Source of the DNA: Streptomyces aurantiacus JA 4570
GTDB taxonomy: Bacteria > Actinomycetota > Actinomycetes > Streptomycetales > Streptomycetaceae
Direction: 5' to 3'
DNA length: 34,994 nt
Assembly: GCF_000414115.1 (NCBI RefSeq)
Contig: NZ_AOPZ01000232.1
Span: 1-34,994, forward strand
In this document: positions 14,728 through 22,333 of the stretch, piece by piece
How the letters are laid out: the number at the start of each line of letters is the position of its first letter
Position numbering within the stretch: the stretch's first letter is position 1
Translations under genes and position numbers: made by a program
The notes under the pieces: model-generated
Told to the model about the DNA's origin: nothing
The model's database searches: none
What the model saw: the letters and a program-made list of their open reading frames with translations, nothing else

Positions 14728-15705
14728 GTGAGCGTTCAGGAGATCCGGTCCTTCAACCGCTTCTACACCAACCTCATCGGCGCGCTGGACTACAGCCGGC
14801 ACCTGTACGCGCCCTACACCCTCACCGAGTCCCGGGTGCTGTACGAGCTGGCCCACTCGCCCCGGACCGACGCCGCCGACCTGCGCGGCGAACTGTCCCT
14901 GGACGCCGGGTACTTGAGCCGCATCCTGGCCAAGTTCGAGGAGGACGGCCTGGTGGAGCGGACGCCGTCCGAGCGGGATCCGCGGCGGCGGCGCGTCACG
15001 CTCACGGCGCGCGGGCGCGGCGCCGCCGAGCTGCTCGACGAGCGGTCGCGGGAGGCCGTCGGCTCGCTGCTCGCGACGGTTCCGGCGGCCGAGCGCGAGC
15101 GGCTCACGGCGGCCATGGCGACCGTCCGCGGCATCCTGTCGGACGGCGCCCGCCGCCCGCCGCGCGCGGACGACGTGCTGCTGCGCGAGCCGAGGGCGGG
15201 CGAACTCGGCTGGATCGTGCAGCGCAACGGCGCGCTGTACGCCGCCGAGTTCGGATGGAACGCCGACTACGAGGGCCTGGTGGCCCGCATCGTCGCCGAC
15301 TTCGCCCAGGACCACGACCCGCATCTGGAGCGGGTGTGGATCGCCGAGCTGGACGGGCGGCCGGTCGGGTGCGTGATGTGCGTACGCGACGAGGCGCCGG
15401 GCACGGCGCGGCTGCGGCTGCTCCTCGTCGAGCCGGAGACGCGCGGCCTCGGCATCGGGGACCGGCTGGTCGCGGCGGTGGTGGAGTTCGCCCGGGGCGT
15501 CGGGTACCGGGAGCTGGTCCTGTGGACCAACGACGTGCTTGCCGCCGCGCGGACCCTTTACCTGCGGCACGGTTTCTCCCTGGGGGCGGAGAAGCCCCAC
15601 CGGTCGTTCGGGGTGGACCTGGTCGGCCAGGACTGGCGGCTTCCCCTCCGGGGCGAGGACGAGGGCCATGGTGGTGGCCGGCCGCGCGGTTCCGCGCGCC
15701 CCTGA
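14728..15705 (+). CDS. MarR-GNAT fusion protein (regulator plus acetyltransferase)
   Basis: About 325 aa. Residues about 1-150 are a MarR winged helix: LTESRVLYELAHSPRTDAADL, LDAGYLSRILAKFEEDGLVER, and the wing SERDPRRRRVTLTARGR. Residues about 160-305 are a GNAT acetyltransferase with RLRLLLVEPETRGLGIGDRLV, where ETRGLGIG matches the acetyl-CoA loop, and LYLRHGF. MarR-GNAT fusions are a known family; the modified substrate is unknown. GTG 14728 is my start, with GTG 14719 three codons earlier possible. The tail after about residue 305 is Gly/Arg-rich. A palindrome sits just upstream. Confidence 0.88.
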   Translation: MSVQEIRSFNRFYTNLIGALDYSRHLYAPYTLTESRVLYELAHSPRTDAADLRGELSLDAGYLSRILAKFEEDGLVERTPSERDPRRRRVTLTARGRGAAELLDERSREAVGSLLATVPAAERERLTAAMATVRGILSDGARRPPRADDVLLREPRAGELGWIVQRNGALYAAEFGWNADYEGLVARIVADFAQDHDPHLERVWIAELDGRPVGCVMCVRDEAPGTARLRLLLVEPETRGLGIGDRLVAAVVEFARGVGYRELVLWTNDVLAAARTLYLRHGFSLGAEKPHRSFGVDLVGQDWRLPLRGEDEGHGGGRPRGSARP

Positions 15706-15762
15706 CGTCGCCTGGCGTGTCCCCTACGTTTCCGTTGCCGCCCGGCGGAAAGATGTCCGCCC

Positions 15763-16563
15763 ATGAAACTCGCCTTCTCCACGCTCGGCGTACCCGGTAT
15801 GCCCCTCCCGGACGTGCTGCGCCTGGCCGGCACGCACGGCTACCACGGCGTCGAGCTGCGCGCCCACCCCGAAGAACCCGTCCACCCGGGCATCGGGATC
15901 ACCGAACGGGCCGACGTGGCCGCCGAGTTCAAGGCGGCGGGCGTCGCCGTCCTGGGCATCGCCGGGTACGCGCGCGTCGCCGAGCCCGGCGACGACGAGC
16001 CCGTCCTTGACGAGATCCGGGGTCTGCTCGCCCTGGCCCGCGACCTCGGCGCGCCGTTCGTGCGGGTCTTCCCGGGCGGCGGCACCGGACAGAGCGAGGA
16101 GGAGGCCGACGTGACGGCCGCGCGGCGGCTCGGCACCGCCGCGGAGTACGCCGCCGACGTCGGCGTCCGCCTCCTCCTGGAGACCCACGACTCGCACCGC
16201 ACCGGCGCAGCCGCCGCCCGCGTCCTCGGCGCCGTCGGCCACCGGCAGGCCGGCGCCCTGTGGGACGTCATGCACACCTGGCTCGGCGGCGAGCAGATCA
16301 CCGACAGCTACGCCGCGCTCTCCCCGTTCCTCGGCTACGTCCAGGTCAAGGACATCGCGAGCGCCGAGAACACCACACCGCTCCCCCTCGGCGCGGGCGT
16401 CCTGCCGCTCGCCGAGTGCGTGGAACTCCTCACCCGCAAGGGCTGGGACGGCTGGCTCTGCTGGGAGTACGAGAAGCGCTGGTACGAGGAAGCGGCGCCG
16501 CTGCCCGAACTGCTCGGGCCCGGGCGGGAGTTGCTGGCCCGGCTGCTGACGGAGTCGGCGTAG
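15763..16563 (+). CDS. Sugar phosphate isomerase/epimerase-family TIM barrel
   Basis: A 266-aa protein of the xylose isomerase-like/AP-endonuclease-2 family. Landmarks: MKLAFSTLGVPGMPLPDVLR at the start, GYHGVELRAH, FVRVFPGG, LLLETHDSH (likely metal Glu and His), ALWDVMHTW (metal Asp and His), VQVKDI and a late CWEYEKRW (metal Glu). Myo-inosose dehydratase and hydroxypyruvate or tagatose isomerases share this fold. The substrate is unknown and there is no obvious partner gene; a paralogue of the same fold lies at 6573-7433. It converges on the double-MerR gene with only 3 nt between stop codons and no room for a terminator. Confidence 0.85.
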   Translation: MKLAFSTLGVPGMPLPDVLRLAGTHGYHGVELRAHPEEPVHPGIGITERADVAAEFKAAGVAVLGIAGYARVAEPGDDEPVLDEIRGLLALARDLGAPFVRVFPGGGTGQSEEEADVTAARRLGTAAEYAADVGVRLLLETHDSHRTGAAAARVLGAVGHRQAGALWDVMHTWLGGEQITDSYAALSPFLGYVQVKDIASAENTTPLPLGAGVLPLAECVELLTRKGWDGWLCWEYEKRWYEEAAPLPELLGPGRELLARLLTESA

Positions 16564-16566
16564 GTC

Positions 16567-17346
16567 CTAGGTGAGGGAGGGCGGGGCCACCGCCTCGCCC
16601 TCCTCCGCCACCTCCGTCACGTACCCGTGCAGCAGCCCCGCGCCCTCCAGCATCGCCCGTGAGCGGCGCGTCAGGTCGGTGTGCCGCTGGGCCAGGGCCG
16701 CGCGCAGGGCCTCGCTGCCGCCGGTGTCGCGGAGGTCGTCGAGGACGGGGCGGATCGCGGGCAGCGGGTAGCCGGCCCGGCGGAGCATGGTGATCATGCG
16801 GGCGTCGCGGACGTCCGCGGCGCCGTAGCTGCGGTAGCCGGTGCCACGCTCCCGGGCGGGCGCGAGCAGGCCCGCCGACTCCCAGACCCGCAGCGCCGAG
16901 GCGCGCACGCCCAGGTGGGCGGCGACCTCACCGACGGTCAGGGGCGTGCGGGGCGCGGGAGCCGCGGGGGCGCCGGGATCCTCGCCCGCCACCGCCTCCA
17001 GCGCCGCGCCCGTCGCCCGCAGCGCCTCCCGCTGGGCGTGCAGCCCGGCGTGCGCGGCGTCGAGCAGCGTCAGCGCCTCGGGGACGTCGCCCGCGTGCAC
17101 CGCCCGCATCACCGCCCGTGCCGTGTCCGGGCCGAACCCCTTCGCCAGCGCCCGGTAGGCCAGCAGGGCGCGGCCGTGCACGGGGGCGAAACGGCGGTAG
17201 CCGGTGGGGCTGCGCGGGGTGGGCGGCAGGATGCCCGCGTCGGCGTAGTCGCGTACGAGCTGGGTGGACACGCCCGCCATCCGGGCCAGGTCGACGGGGC
17301 GCAGGGCCTTGGGGCCGCAGCGGTCCGGGGTCGTGCGTGCGGTCAT
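16567..17346 (-). CDS. Regulator with two MerR DNA-binding domains
   Basis: A 259-aa protein with two MerR-type winged-helix domains in one chain. The first spans about residues 15-85 (LRPVDLARMAGVSTQLVRDY, then TGYRRF), the second about 135-205 (LTVGEVAAHLGVRASALRVW, then GTGYRSYGAADV). They are separated by an Ala/Pro-rich stretch. Ordinary MerR proteins have one such domain plus a dimerisation helix, so this chain could bind a MerR-type site as a monomer or bridge two sites. No Cys-based metal motif is seen. Its ATG overlaps the EamA exporter stop by 4 nt (ATGA), so it is co-transcribed with the exporter. Confidence 0.85.
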   Translation of the reverse strand: MTARTTPDRCGPKALRPVDLARMAGVSTQLVRDYADAGILPPTPRSPTGYRRFAPVHGRALLAYRALAKGFGPDTARAVMRAVHAGDVPEALTLLDAAHAGLHAQREALRATGAALEAVAGEDPGAPAAPAPRTPLTVGEVAAHLGVRASALRVWESAGLLAPARERGTGYRSYGAADVRDARMITMLRRAGYPLPAIRPVLDDLRDTGGSEALRAALAQRHTDLTRRSRAMLEGAGLLHGYVTEVAEEGEAVAPPSLT

Positions 17347-18320
17347 GCGCGGGGCGCGGGTTCCGGGACGGTCACGTCGTCAGCGTACGTCGCCGGGGCG
17401 GGCGGGGAGGACGGGGTGAGCGGGGCGGCCGGGGACGGCTCGGCGGGCGCGGCGGGCAGGGACCGCGGCTTCCCCGGCAGCGACGCCAGCGCCACCCCGC
17501 CCACGAGCAGCGCCGCCGCGCACCACTGGAGCGGCCCCACCGACTCGTCCAGGAACAGCGCGGCCGAGGACATCCCGAAGACCGGCACCAGGAGCGAGAA
17601 CGGGGCGACCGTCGACGCCGGGTGGCGGCGCAGCAGGTAGCCCCAGGCGCCGAAGCCGAACACCGTCGTGATCCACGCGACGTAGACGATGATCCCCACG
17701 CCCTGCCAGTCGAGCGCGCGCAGGGCGTCGAGGTCGCGCGAGGGGCCCTCGAAGAGCAGCGAGAGGGCGAGCAGCGGCAGGACCGGGACGGTGCTCACCC
17801 ACACCATGAAGTTCAGCGCGTCGGGCGGCGCGGCCTTGCGGGTGAGGACGTTGGACACACCCCAGCAGGCGGCGGCCGCGATGGTCAGGCCGAAGGCGGT
17901 GAGCGGGCCGGACGCCCCCTCGTGGACGGCCGCGACCCCGATGCCCGCGAGCGCGACCGCCATGCCCATCACCCGCACCCGCGCCGGGCGTTCACCGAGC
18001 ACGGCGAAGGCGACGACCGCGGTGAACACCGCCTGGATCTGCAGGACGAGCGACGACAGGCCGGCCGGCATGCCCGCGTCCATGCCGATGAACAGCAGCC
18101 CGAACTTGGCCACGCCGAGCACCAGGCCCACCCCCACCAGCCACTTCCAGGCGACCTTCGGGCGGCCGACGAAGAACACGGCGGGCAGCGCCGCGACGAG
18201 GAAGCGCAGGGCGGAGAACAGCAGCGGCGGGAAGTGGCCGAGGCCGACCTCGATGACGACGAAGTTCACGCCCCAGACGGCGGTGACGAGGACGGCGAGA
18301 CAGATGTGGGAGGGACGCAT
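17343..18320 (-). CDS. eamA: EamA-like DMT-family exporter
   Basis: A 325-aa inner-membrane protein with ten hydrophobic segments in two EamA repeats (about 5-135 and 145-290). The start AVLVTAVWGVNFVVIEVGL and PPLLFSALRFLVAALPAVFFVGRPKV closely follow E. coli EamA, an exporter of O-acetylserine and cysteine. That substrate is an inference from resemblance. The C-terminal 45 residues are Pro/Ala-rich and probably disordered. It is the first gene of an operon with the double-MerR regulator and diverges from a LysR regulator. Confidence 0.86.
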   Translation of the reverse strand: MRPSHICLAVLVTAVWGVNFVVIEVGLGHFPPLLFSALRFLVAALPAVFFVGRPKVAWKWLVGVGLVLGVAKFGLLFIGMDAGMPAGLSSLVLQIQAVFTAVVAFAVLGERPARVRVMGMAVALAGIGVAAVHEGASGPLTAFGLTIAAAACWGVSNVLTRKAAPPDALNFMVWVSTVPVLPLLALSLLFEGPSRDLDALRALDWQGVGIIVYVAWITTVFGFGAWGYLLRRHPASTVAPFSLLVPVFGMSSAALFLDESVGPLQWCAAALLVGGVALASLPGKPRSLPAAPAEPSPAAPLTPSSPPAPATYADDVTVPEPAPRA

Positions 18321-18366
18321 GCGTCGAGGATCACCCCCCAGGAGTGTTCAGCACCAGCGCGAATTT

Positions 18367-18384
18367 CTTCATGATTGACTGAAG
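18367..18384. promoter_or_regulatory. Possible LysR-type binding site between eamA and lysR
   Basis: CTTCA-N8-TGAAG forms a short interrupted palindrome in the 123-nt gap between divergent genes, where LysR regulators normally bind. A wider pair TTCAT (18368) / ATGAA (18393) overlaps it. The surrounding 40 nt are A/T-rich for this genome, as expected for a promoter. Confidence 0.4.
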
Positions 18385-18443
18385 CACTGCTTATGAATGA
18401 GCCGTGCCGAGCGACGACCCCGAACAACGAGTCGAGGTGGCCC

Positions 18444-19379
18444 ATGCTGGATCTCGCGCGGCTGCGCGCCCTGCACGCCGTGGCCGTCCACGGCACCGTC
18501 GGCGCCGCCGCCGCGGCACTCGGCTACACGCCGTCCGCCGTGTCCCAGCAGATCGCCAAGCTGGAGCGGGAGACGCGTACGACGCTCCTGGAACGGCAGG
18601 GCCGGGGCGTGGCCCTGACCGACGAGGCGGTGCGACTCGCCGACGCGGCACGGGAGTTGCTGGCGATCGTGGAGCGCGCGGAGACCGACCTGGCGGAGCG
18701 GCGGGGCGTCCCGGCCGGGCGCCTGACCGTGGTGGCGTTCGCGTCGGCGGCGCGCGGGCTGCTGCCCGGCGTGCTCGCCGAGCTGGCGCGCCGCCACCCG
18801 GACCTGGACGCGCGCCTGACGGAGGTCGAACCGCATCTCTCGGTGGACCTCGTCGCCAAGGGCGCGGCGGACCTCGCGGTCGCCCACGACTGGGACATCG
18901 CACCGCTGCCCGCGCCGCCCGGCGTCGAACAGGCCCTGATCGGCGAGGACTTGTGCGATCTGCTGGTCCCGACGGGGCACCGGCTCGCCGGGCGCGATTC
19001 GGTGCGGCGCGCGGAGCTGCGGGACGAGCGGTGGATCTCGCAGCCGCCGGGGCGGGTGTGCCACGACTGGCTGGTGCGGACGATGCGGGCCGCCGGCTGC
19101 GAGCCGGACATCGTCCACCGGGCGGAGGAGAACCCCACCTTGATCGCCCTGGTCGCGGCCGGCCTGGGCATCGCCCTCGTCCCGCGCCTCGGCCGCGGCC
19201 CGCTCCCGGACGGGGTGGCGGCGGTCCGGCTCGACCCGATGCCGGTCCGGGGGGTGTACGCGGTGTGGCGGGCGGGGGCGGCTCGGCGCCCGGCGATCGC
19301 GGAGGCGGTGCGGGTGCTGCGCGCGTCGTGGGGGACGGTCAGCGGCGCGGCCGACGGAGCGCCCCGCGCGGCGAGCTGA
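18444..19379 (+). CDS. LysR-family transcriptional regulator
   Basis: A 311-aa protein. The helix-turn-helix is at the N-terminus (LARLRALHAVAVHGTVGAAA, then YTPSAVSQQIAKLERE), followed by a two-lobe effector domain (AGRLTVVAFASAARGLLPGV; LVAAGLGIALVPRL). ATG 18444 is chosen because the LysR fold begins directly there and GAGG lies upstream; a frame-extending ATG at 18375 would add 23 residues foreign to the family. It is transcribed divergently from eamA, so it most likely regulates that exporter. The ligand is unknown; cysteine-related metabolites would fit EamA. Confidence 0.87.
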   Translation: MLDLARLRALHAVAVHGTVGAAAAALGYTPSAVSQQIAKLERETRTTLLERQGRGVALTDEAVRLADAARELLAIVERAETDLAERRGVPAGRLTVVAFASAARGLLPGVLAELARRHPDLDARLTEVEPHLSVDLVAKGAADLAVAHDWDIAPLPAPPGVEQALIGEDLCDLLVPTGHRLAGRDSVRRAELRDERWISQPPGRVCHDWLVRTMRAAGCEPDIVHRAEENPTLIALVAAGLGIALVPRLGRGPLPDGVAAVRLDPMPVRGVYAVWRAGAARRPAIAEAVRVLRASWGTVSGAADGAPRAAS

Positions 19380-19699
19380 CCCCACAGTGCCCATCCGCAC
19401 CAACTTGGGGTATTCGGGGCCCGTTCGGGAACCCTGACGCGCGCCGGGCCGTCCAACAGGCACGCTGCCGGAGAGTCTCCGCGAGGCGGTGTCGGCATCG
19501 CTGCTGGCTGCGAACGCTGACCACCCTCTCCGCCGCCCGCGGCCGGCAGCGCGCCGCCACCGGTGCGCCCCCTCCACTGCGCCGGTGGCGGCCCCTCACG
19601 GCAGCGCGGTGCCGTCCGGGCCTCGACCGGTGCCGTCCAGGGCTTGACCCGTGCCGTCCGGGCCTTGACCCGCCGCACCCCACGGGATATCCGTGGCAG
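19380..19699. other. 320-nt intergenic region with hairpin and tandem repeats
   Basis: It holds a hairpin with 11-bp arms GCCGCCACCGG (19553-19563) and its complement (19582-19592), extendable inward by wobble pairs, plausibly a terminator for the LysR gene. It also holds three copies of a 21-bp repeat (19608-19670). The rest shows no convincing gene: possible frames on both strands are Arg-rich and lack ribosome-binding sites. Confidence 0.55.
19608..19670. repeat. Three 21-bp tandem repeats upstream of the GH3 gene
   Basis: Imperfect copies at 19608-19628, 19629-19649 and 19650-19670, each built on GTGCCGTCC..GGGC.T.GACC. They end 30 nt before the GH3 start. They keep phase with two DNA turns (21 bp), so they could be serial operator half-sites. 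Confidence 0.75.
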
Positions 19700-21481
19700 G
19701 TGCCTCACGACTCCCACAGCACCGCCCGCGACCACGCCGACGACACCGGCCCCGACGACGCCCTGCTCGCCCGCATGACCCTCGAGGAGAAGGTCGGCCA
19801 GCTCTTCGTCCTGCATGTGTACGGCCACCACGCCACCGCCCCCGACCCGGCCGACGTCGAGCTGAACGAGCGGGAGCTGGGCGTGCGCACCGCCGCGGAC
19901 GCCGTCGCCAAGTACCGCCCGGGCGGCCTCATCTACTTCGGCTGGGCCCACAACACCCGCGACCCGCGACAGCTCGCCGCGCTGTCCGACGACGTACAGC
20001 GGGTGGCCCTCGACCAGCCGCCGGGCATCCCACTCCTGCTCACCATCGACCAGGAGCACGGCGTCGTCGCCCGCGTCGGCGCGCCCGCCACGCTGCTGCC
20101 GGGCGCGATGGCGCTCGGCGCGGGCGGCTCGGCCGACGACGTCCGCGAGGCGGCCCGCATCGCCGGCGCCGAGCTGCGCGCGCTCGGCGTCTTCCAGAAC
20201 TACGCGCCGTCCGCGGACGTCAACGTGAACCCCGCCAACCCGGTCATCGGCGTACGGTCCTTCGGCGCGGGCCCGGACGCCGTGTCCGCGTTCGTGACCG
20301 CGCAGATCGAGGGCTACCGGGACGCGGGCATCGCCCCCGCCGCCAAGCACTTCCCCGGCCACGGCGACACCGAGACCGACAGCCACTCCGCGCTGCCGTA
20401 CATCCACCACACCCGCGAGCAGTGGGAGGAGCTGGACGCCCCGCCGTTCCGCGCCGCGCTCGCCGCGGGCGTCGACGTGGTGATGACCGCGCACATCGTG
20501 GTGCCCGCCCTGGACCCGGCCCTCGACCCGGCCACGCTCTCGCACCCCATCGTCACCGGCATCCTGCGCGAACAGCTCGGCCACGAAGGCGTCGTCGTCA
20601 CCGACTCCCTGTCCATGCGGGGGGTGCGCACGAAGTACGGCGACGACCGCGTCGCCGTCCTCGCGATCAAGGCGGGCGTCGACCAGCTCCTGAACCCGCC
20701 CCAGCCCGAACTCGCCTGGAACGCGGTCCTCCAGGCCGTCCGCGAGGGCGAGTTGACCGAGGCCCGCATCGACGAGTCGGTCCTGCGGATCCTCCGGCTG
20801 AAGCGGAAACTGGGCCTGTTCGAGCAGCCGTACGCCGCCGCCCCGGACGACGTGGACGCCCTCGTCGGCAGCACCGACCACCTCGCCGCCGCCGACCGCA
20901 TCGCCGAGCGCACCACGACGCTGCTCCGCAACGAGGGCGGGCTGCTCCCGCTGTCCCCCGCCGCGCACGGCCGCGTCCTGGTCCTGGGCGCCGACCCGGT
21001 CTCCCCGTCCGGCACCACGGGCCCGCCGACCACCGTCCTCGCCGCCGCCCTGACCGAACTCGGCTTCACGGCAACGGCGTTGAGCACCGGCACCGAGCCG
21101 TCCCCGGAGGCCGTGGACAAGGCCCTCGCCGAGGCGGCCTCCGGGCACGACGCGGTGATCGTCACGACGTACGACGTCACGGAGGGCGACCCCCAGCACG
21201 CCCTCGTCACCGCCCTCACCGCCGCCCCGGAGGGACCGCCCGTCATCACCATCTCCGTCCGCACCCCGCACGACGTGACCCGGCTGCCCGGCGTGGCCGC
21301 CGCGCTCGCCGCGTACTCCTGGACGGACGTCGAACTCCGCGCCGCCGCCCGCGTCATCGCGGGCCGCGCCCGCCCGGTCGGCCGCCTGCCCGTGCCGGTG
21401 CCGAGCCCGGACGATCCCGCGCAGGTGCTGTACCCCATCGGCTACGGACTTTCGTACGAGCCGTACGCAGCCGCCGACTGA
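19700..21481 (+). CDS. GH3 beta-N-acetylglucosaminidase (NagZ-like)
   Basis: A 593-aa glycoside hydrolase family 3 enzyme. It contains KHFPGHGDTETDSH, the loop specific to NagZ-type GH3 enzymes whose Asp-His pair acts in catalysis. The nucleophile is probably the Asp of VVVTDSLSMRGV. A second alpha/beta domain (from about residue 400) ends with LYPIGYGLSYEPY, typical of two-domain GH3 proteins. Expected reaction: release of terminal beta-N-acetylglucosamine from muropeptides or chitobiose. There is no signal peptide or lipobox, so it is predicted cytoplasmic. GTG 19700 begins VPHDSHSTARDH; its ribosome-binding site is weak and an alternative start slightly inside is possible. Confidence 0.88.
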   Translation: MPHDSHSTARDHADDTGPDDALLARMTLEEKVGQLFVLHVYGHHATAPDPADVELNERELGVRTAADAVAKYRPGGLIYFGWAHNTRDPRQLAALSDDVQRVALDQPPGIPLLLTIDQEHGVVARVGAPATLLPGAMALGAGGSADDVREAARIAGAELRALGVFQNYAPSADVNVNPANPVIGVRSFGAGPDAVSAFVTAQIEGYRDAGIAPAAKHFPGHGDTETDSHSALPYIHHTREQWEELDAPPFRAALAAGVDVVMTAHIVVPALDPALDPATLSHPIVTGILREQLGHEGVVVTDSLSMRGVRTKYGDDRVAVLAIKAGVDQLLNPPQPELAWNAVLQAVREGELTEARIDESVLRILRLKRKLGLFEQPYAAAPDDVDALVGSTDHLAAADRIAERTTTLLRNEGGLLPLSPAAHGRVLVLGADPVSPSGTTGPPTTVLAAALTELGFTATALSTGTEPSPEAVDKALAEAASGHDAVIVTTYDVTEGDPQHALVTALTAAPEGPPVITISVRTPHDVTRLPGVAAALAAYSWTDVELRAAARVIAGRARPVGRLPVPVPSPDDPAQVLYPIGYGLSYEPYAAAD

Positions 21482-21621
21482 CGGGCGTACCCCGCGTACG
21501 CAGCCCGCCCCGGCCGCCGCGGCCAAGGTGCGCAAAGCCTCCTGAGCACCTGGCGTGCGCCCGCCGCCGGGGGTCACGCTGGGTGTCCCCGGCGTGCGTG
21601 TCGGGGGGGTCGGGGGCGGCC

Positions 21622-22242
21622 ATGCGGGTGTTCGGGGTGGGGATGGCGTGCGGGGGCGGGCTGCTCGCCGTCGTGCTGGCGCTCACGGGCTGTCAGCTGC
21701 CGGGGGGTTCGGGGCGGGCGGGTGGCACCACGTCCGCCGGGTCCGCCGCGTCCGGGGGCGGGGCGGTGTTCCTCGGCGCGGGCGAGTGCAGTTCGTGGGG
21801 GCGGGAGTTCTTCACGGAGGTGCCGTGCGGCAGTGAGCGGGCCGCCGCGCGGGTCGTCGCCCGGCACGGCGGGCGGAGCGGGGACGGGCCGCTGTGTCCC
21901 CCGCGTACCGACTTCGTCCTGCACGTCAGCGAGTCCCGGCCGGCCGTCGACGAGGACGGCGACGGGGAGGTTCCGCAGGGGTACGCCTGCATGCGCAATC
22001 TCGAACCGCCGCATCCCGGGGATCCCGGGGCGGGAGGTGGGCCTCGGACCGTGGTGGGGGACTGTGTGTACGGGGCGGGGCGGGGGGAGGTGCGGGAAAC
22101 CGCCTGCGACGGCTCGGGCCGCCGGGCCCCGCAGCATCGCGTCATCGCGTCCGCCGCGGAGCGCTCCCTGTGTCCTTCGGGCACGGATCTGTACGTGGCC
22201 CTGGGCGGGGCCCGGCCGGTGGGGTGCGCGGTGCGGGTGTGA
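21622..22242 (+). CDS. Lipoprotein with two related Cys-containing halves
   Basis: A 206-aa predicted lipoprotein. The signal peptide ends in lipobox LTGC, with Cys24 as the lipidated residue, followed by a Gly/Ser linker. The mature part appears to be an internal duplication. The first half reads GECSSWG..EVPCGSE..PLCPPRTDFVLHV..YACMRNL. The second reads GDCVYGA..ETACDGS..SLCPSGTDLYVAL..VGCAVRV. Each has four Cys in the same order, suggesting two disulfides per half. Function unknown; it would be anchored outside the membrane. It converges on the S37 peptidase gene. Confidence 0.75.
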   Translation: MRVFGVGMACGGGLLAVVLALTGCQLPGGSGRAGGTTSAGSAASGGGAVFLGAGECSSWGREFFTEVPCGSERAAARVVARHGGRSGDGPLCPPRTDFVLHVSESRPAVDEDGDGEVPQGYACMRNLEPPHPGDPGAGGGPRTVVGDCVYGAGRGEVRETACDGSGRRAPQHRVIASAAERSLCPSGTDLYVALGGARPVGCAVRV

Positions 22243-22333
22243 CCCTGCCGGGGGCCTCCCCAACCCCGCCCCTTCCCGAAACTGGGGGCTCTGCCCCAGC
22301 GGGGGTCCAGGGGGCGGAGCCCCCTGGTTACGG
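22243..22333. terminator. Repeat-derived double-hairpin terminator
   Basis: This intergenic stretch holds two hairpins: CTGGGG/CCCCAG (22282-22299) and CCAGGGGG/CCCCCTGG (22307-22327). It lies between converging genes, so it should terminate both. It is one copy of a dispersed element; a second copy is at 32285-32377. Confidence 0.75.

Noticed and set aside
19608..19670. CRISPR-like array
   Set aside because: The repeats are directly adjacent, without unique spacers, only three copies and imperfect; no cas gene is nearby.
18524..21577. A 1017-codon minus-strand frame over the LysR and GH3 genes
   Set aside because: It crosses two genes and the intergenic repeats, lacks a ribosome-binding site and any domain; codon bias supports the plus-strand genes.
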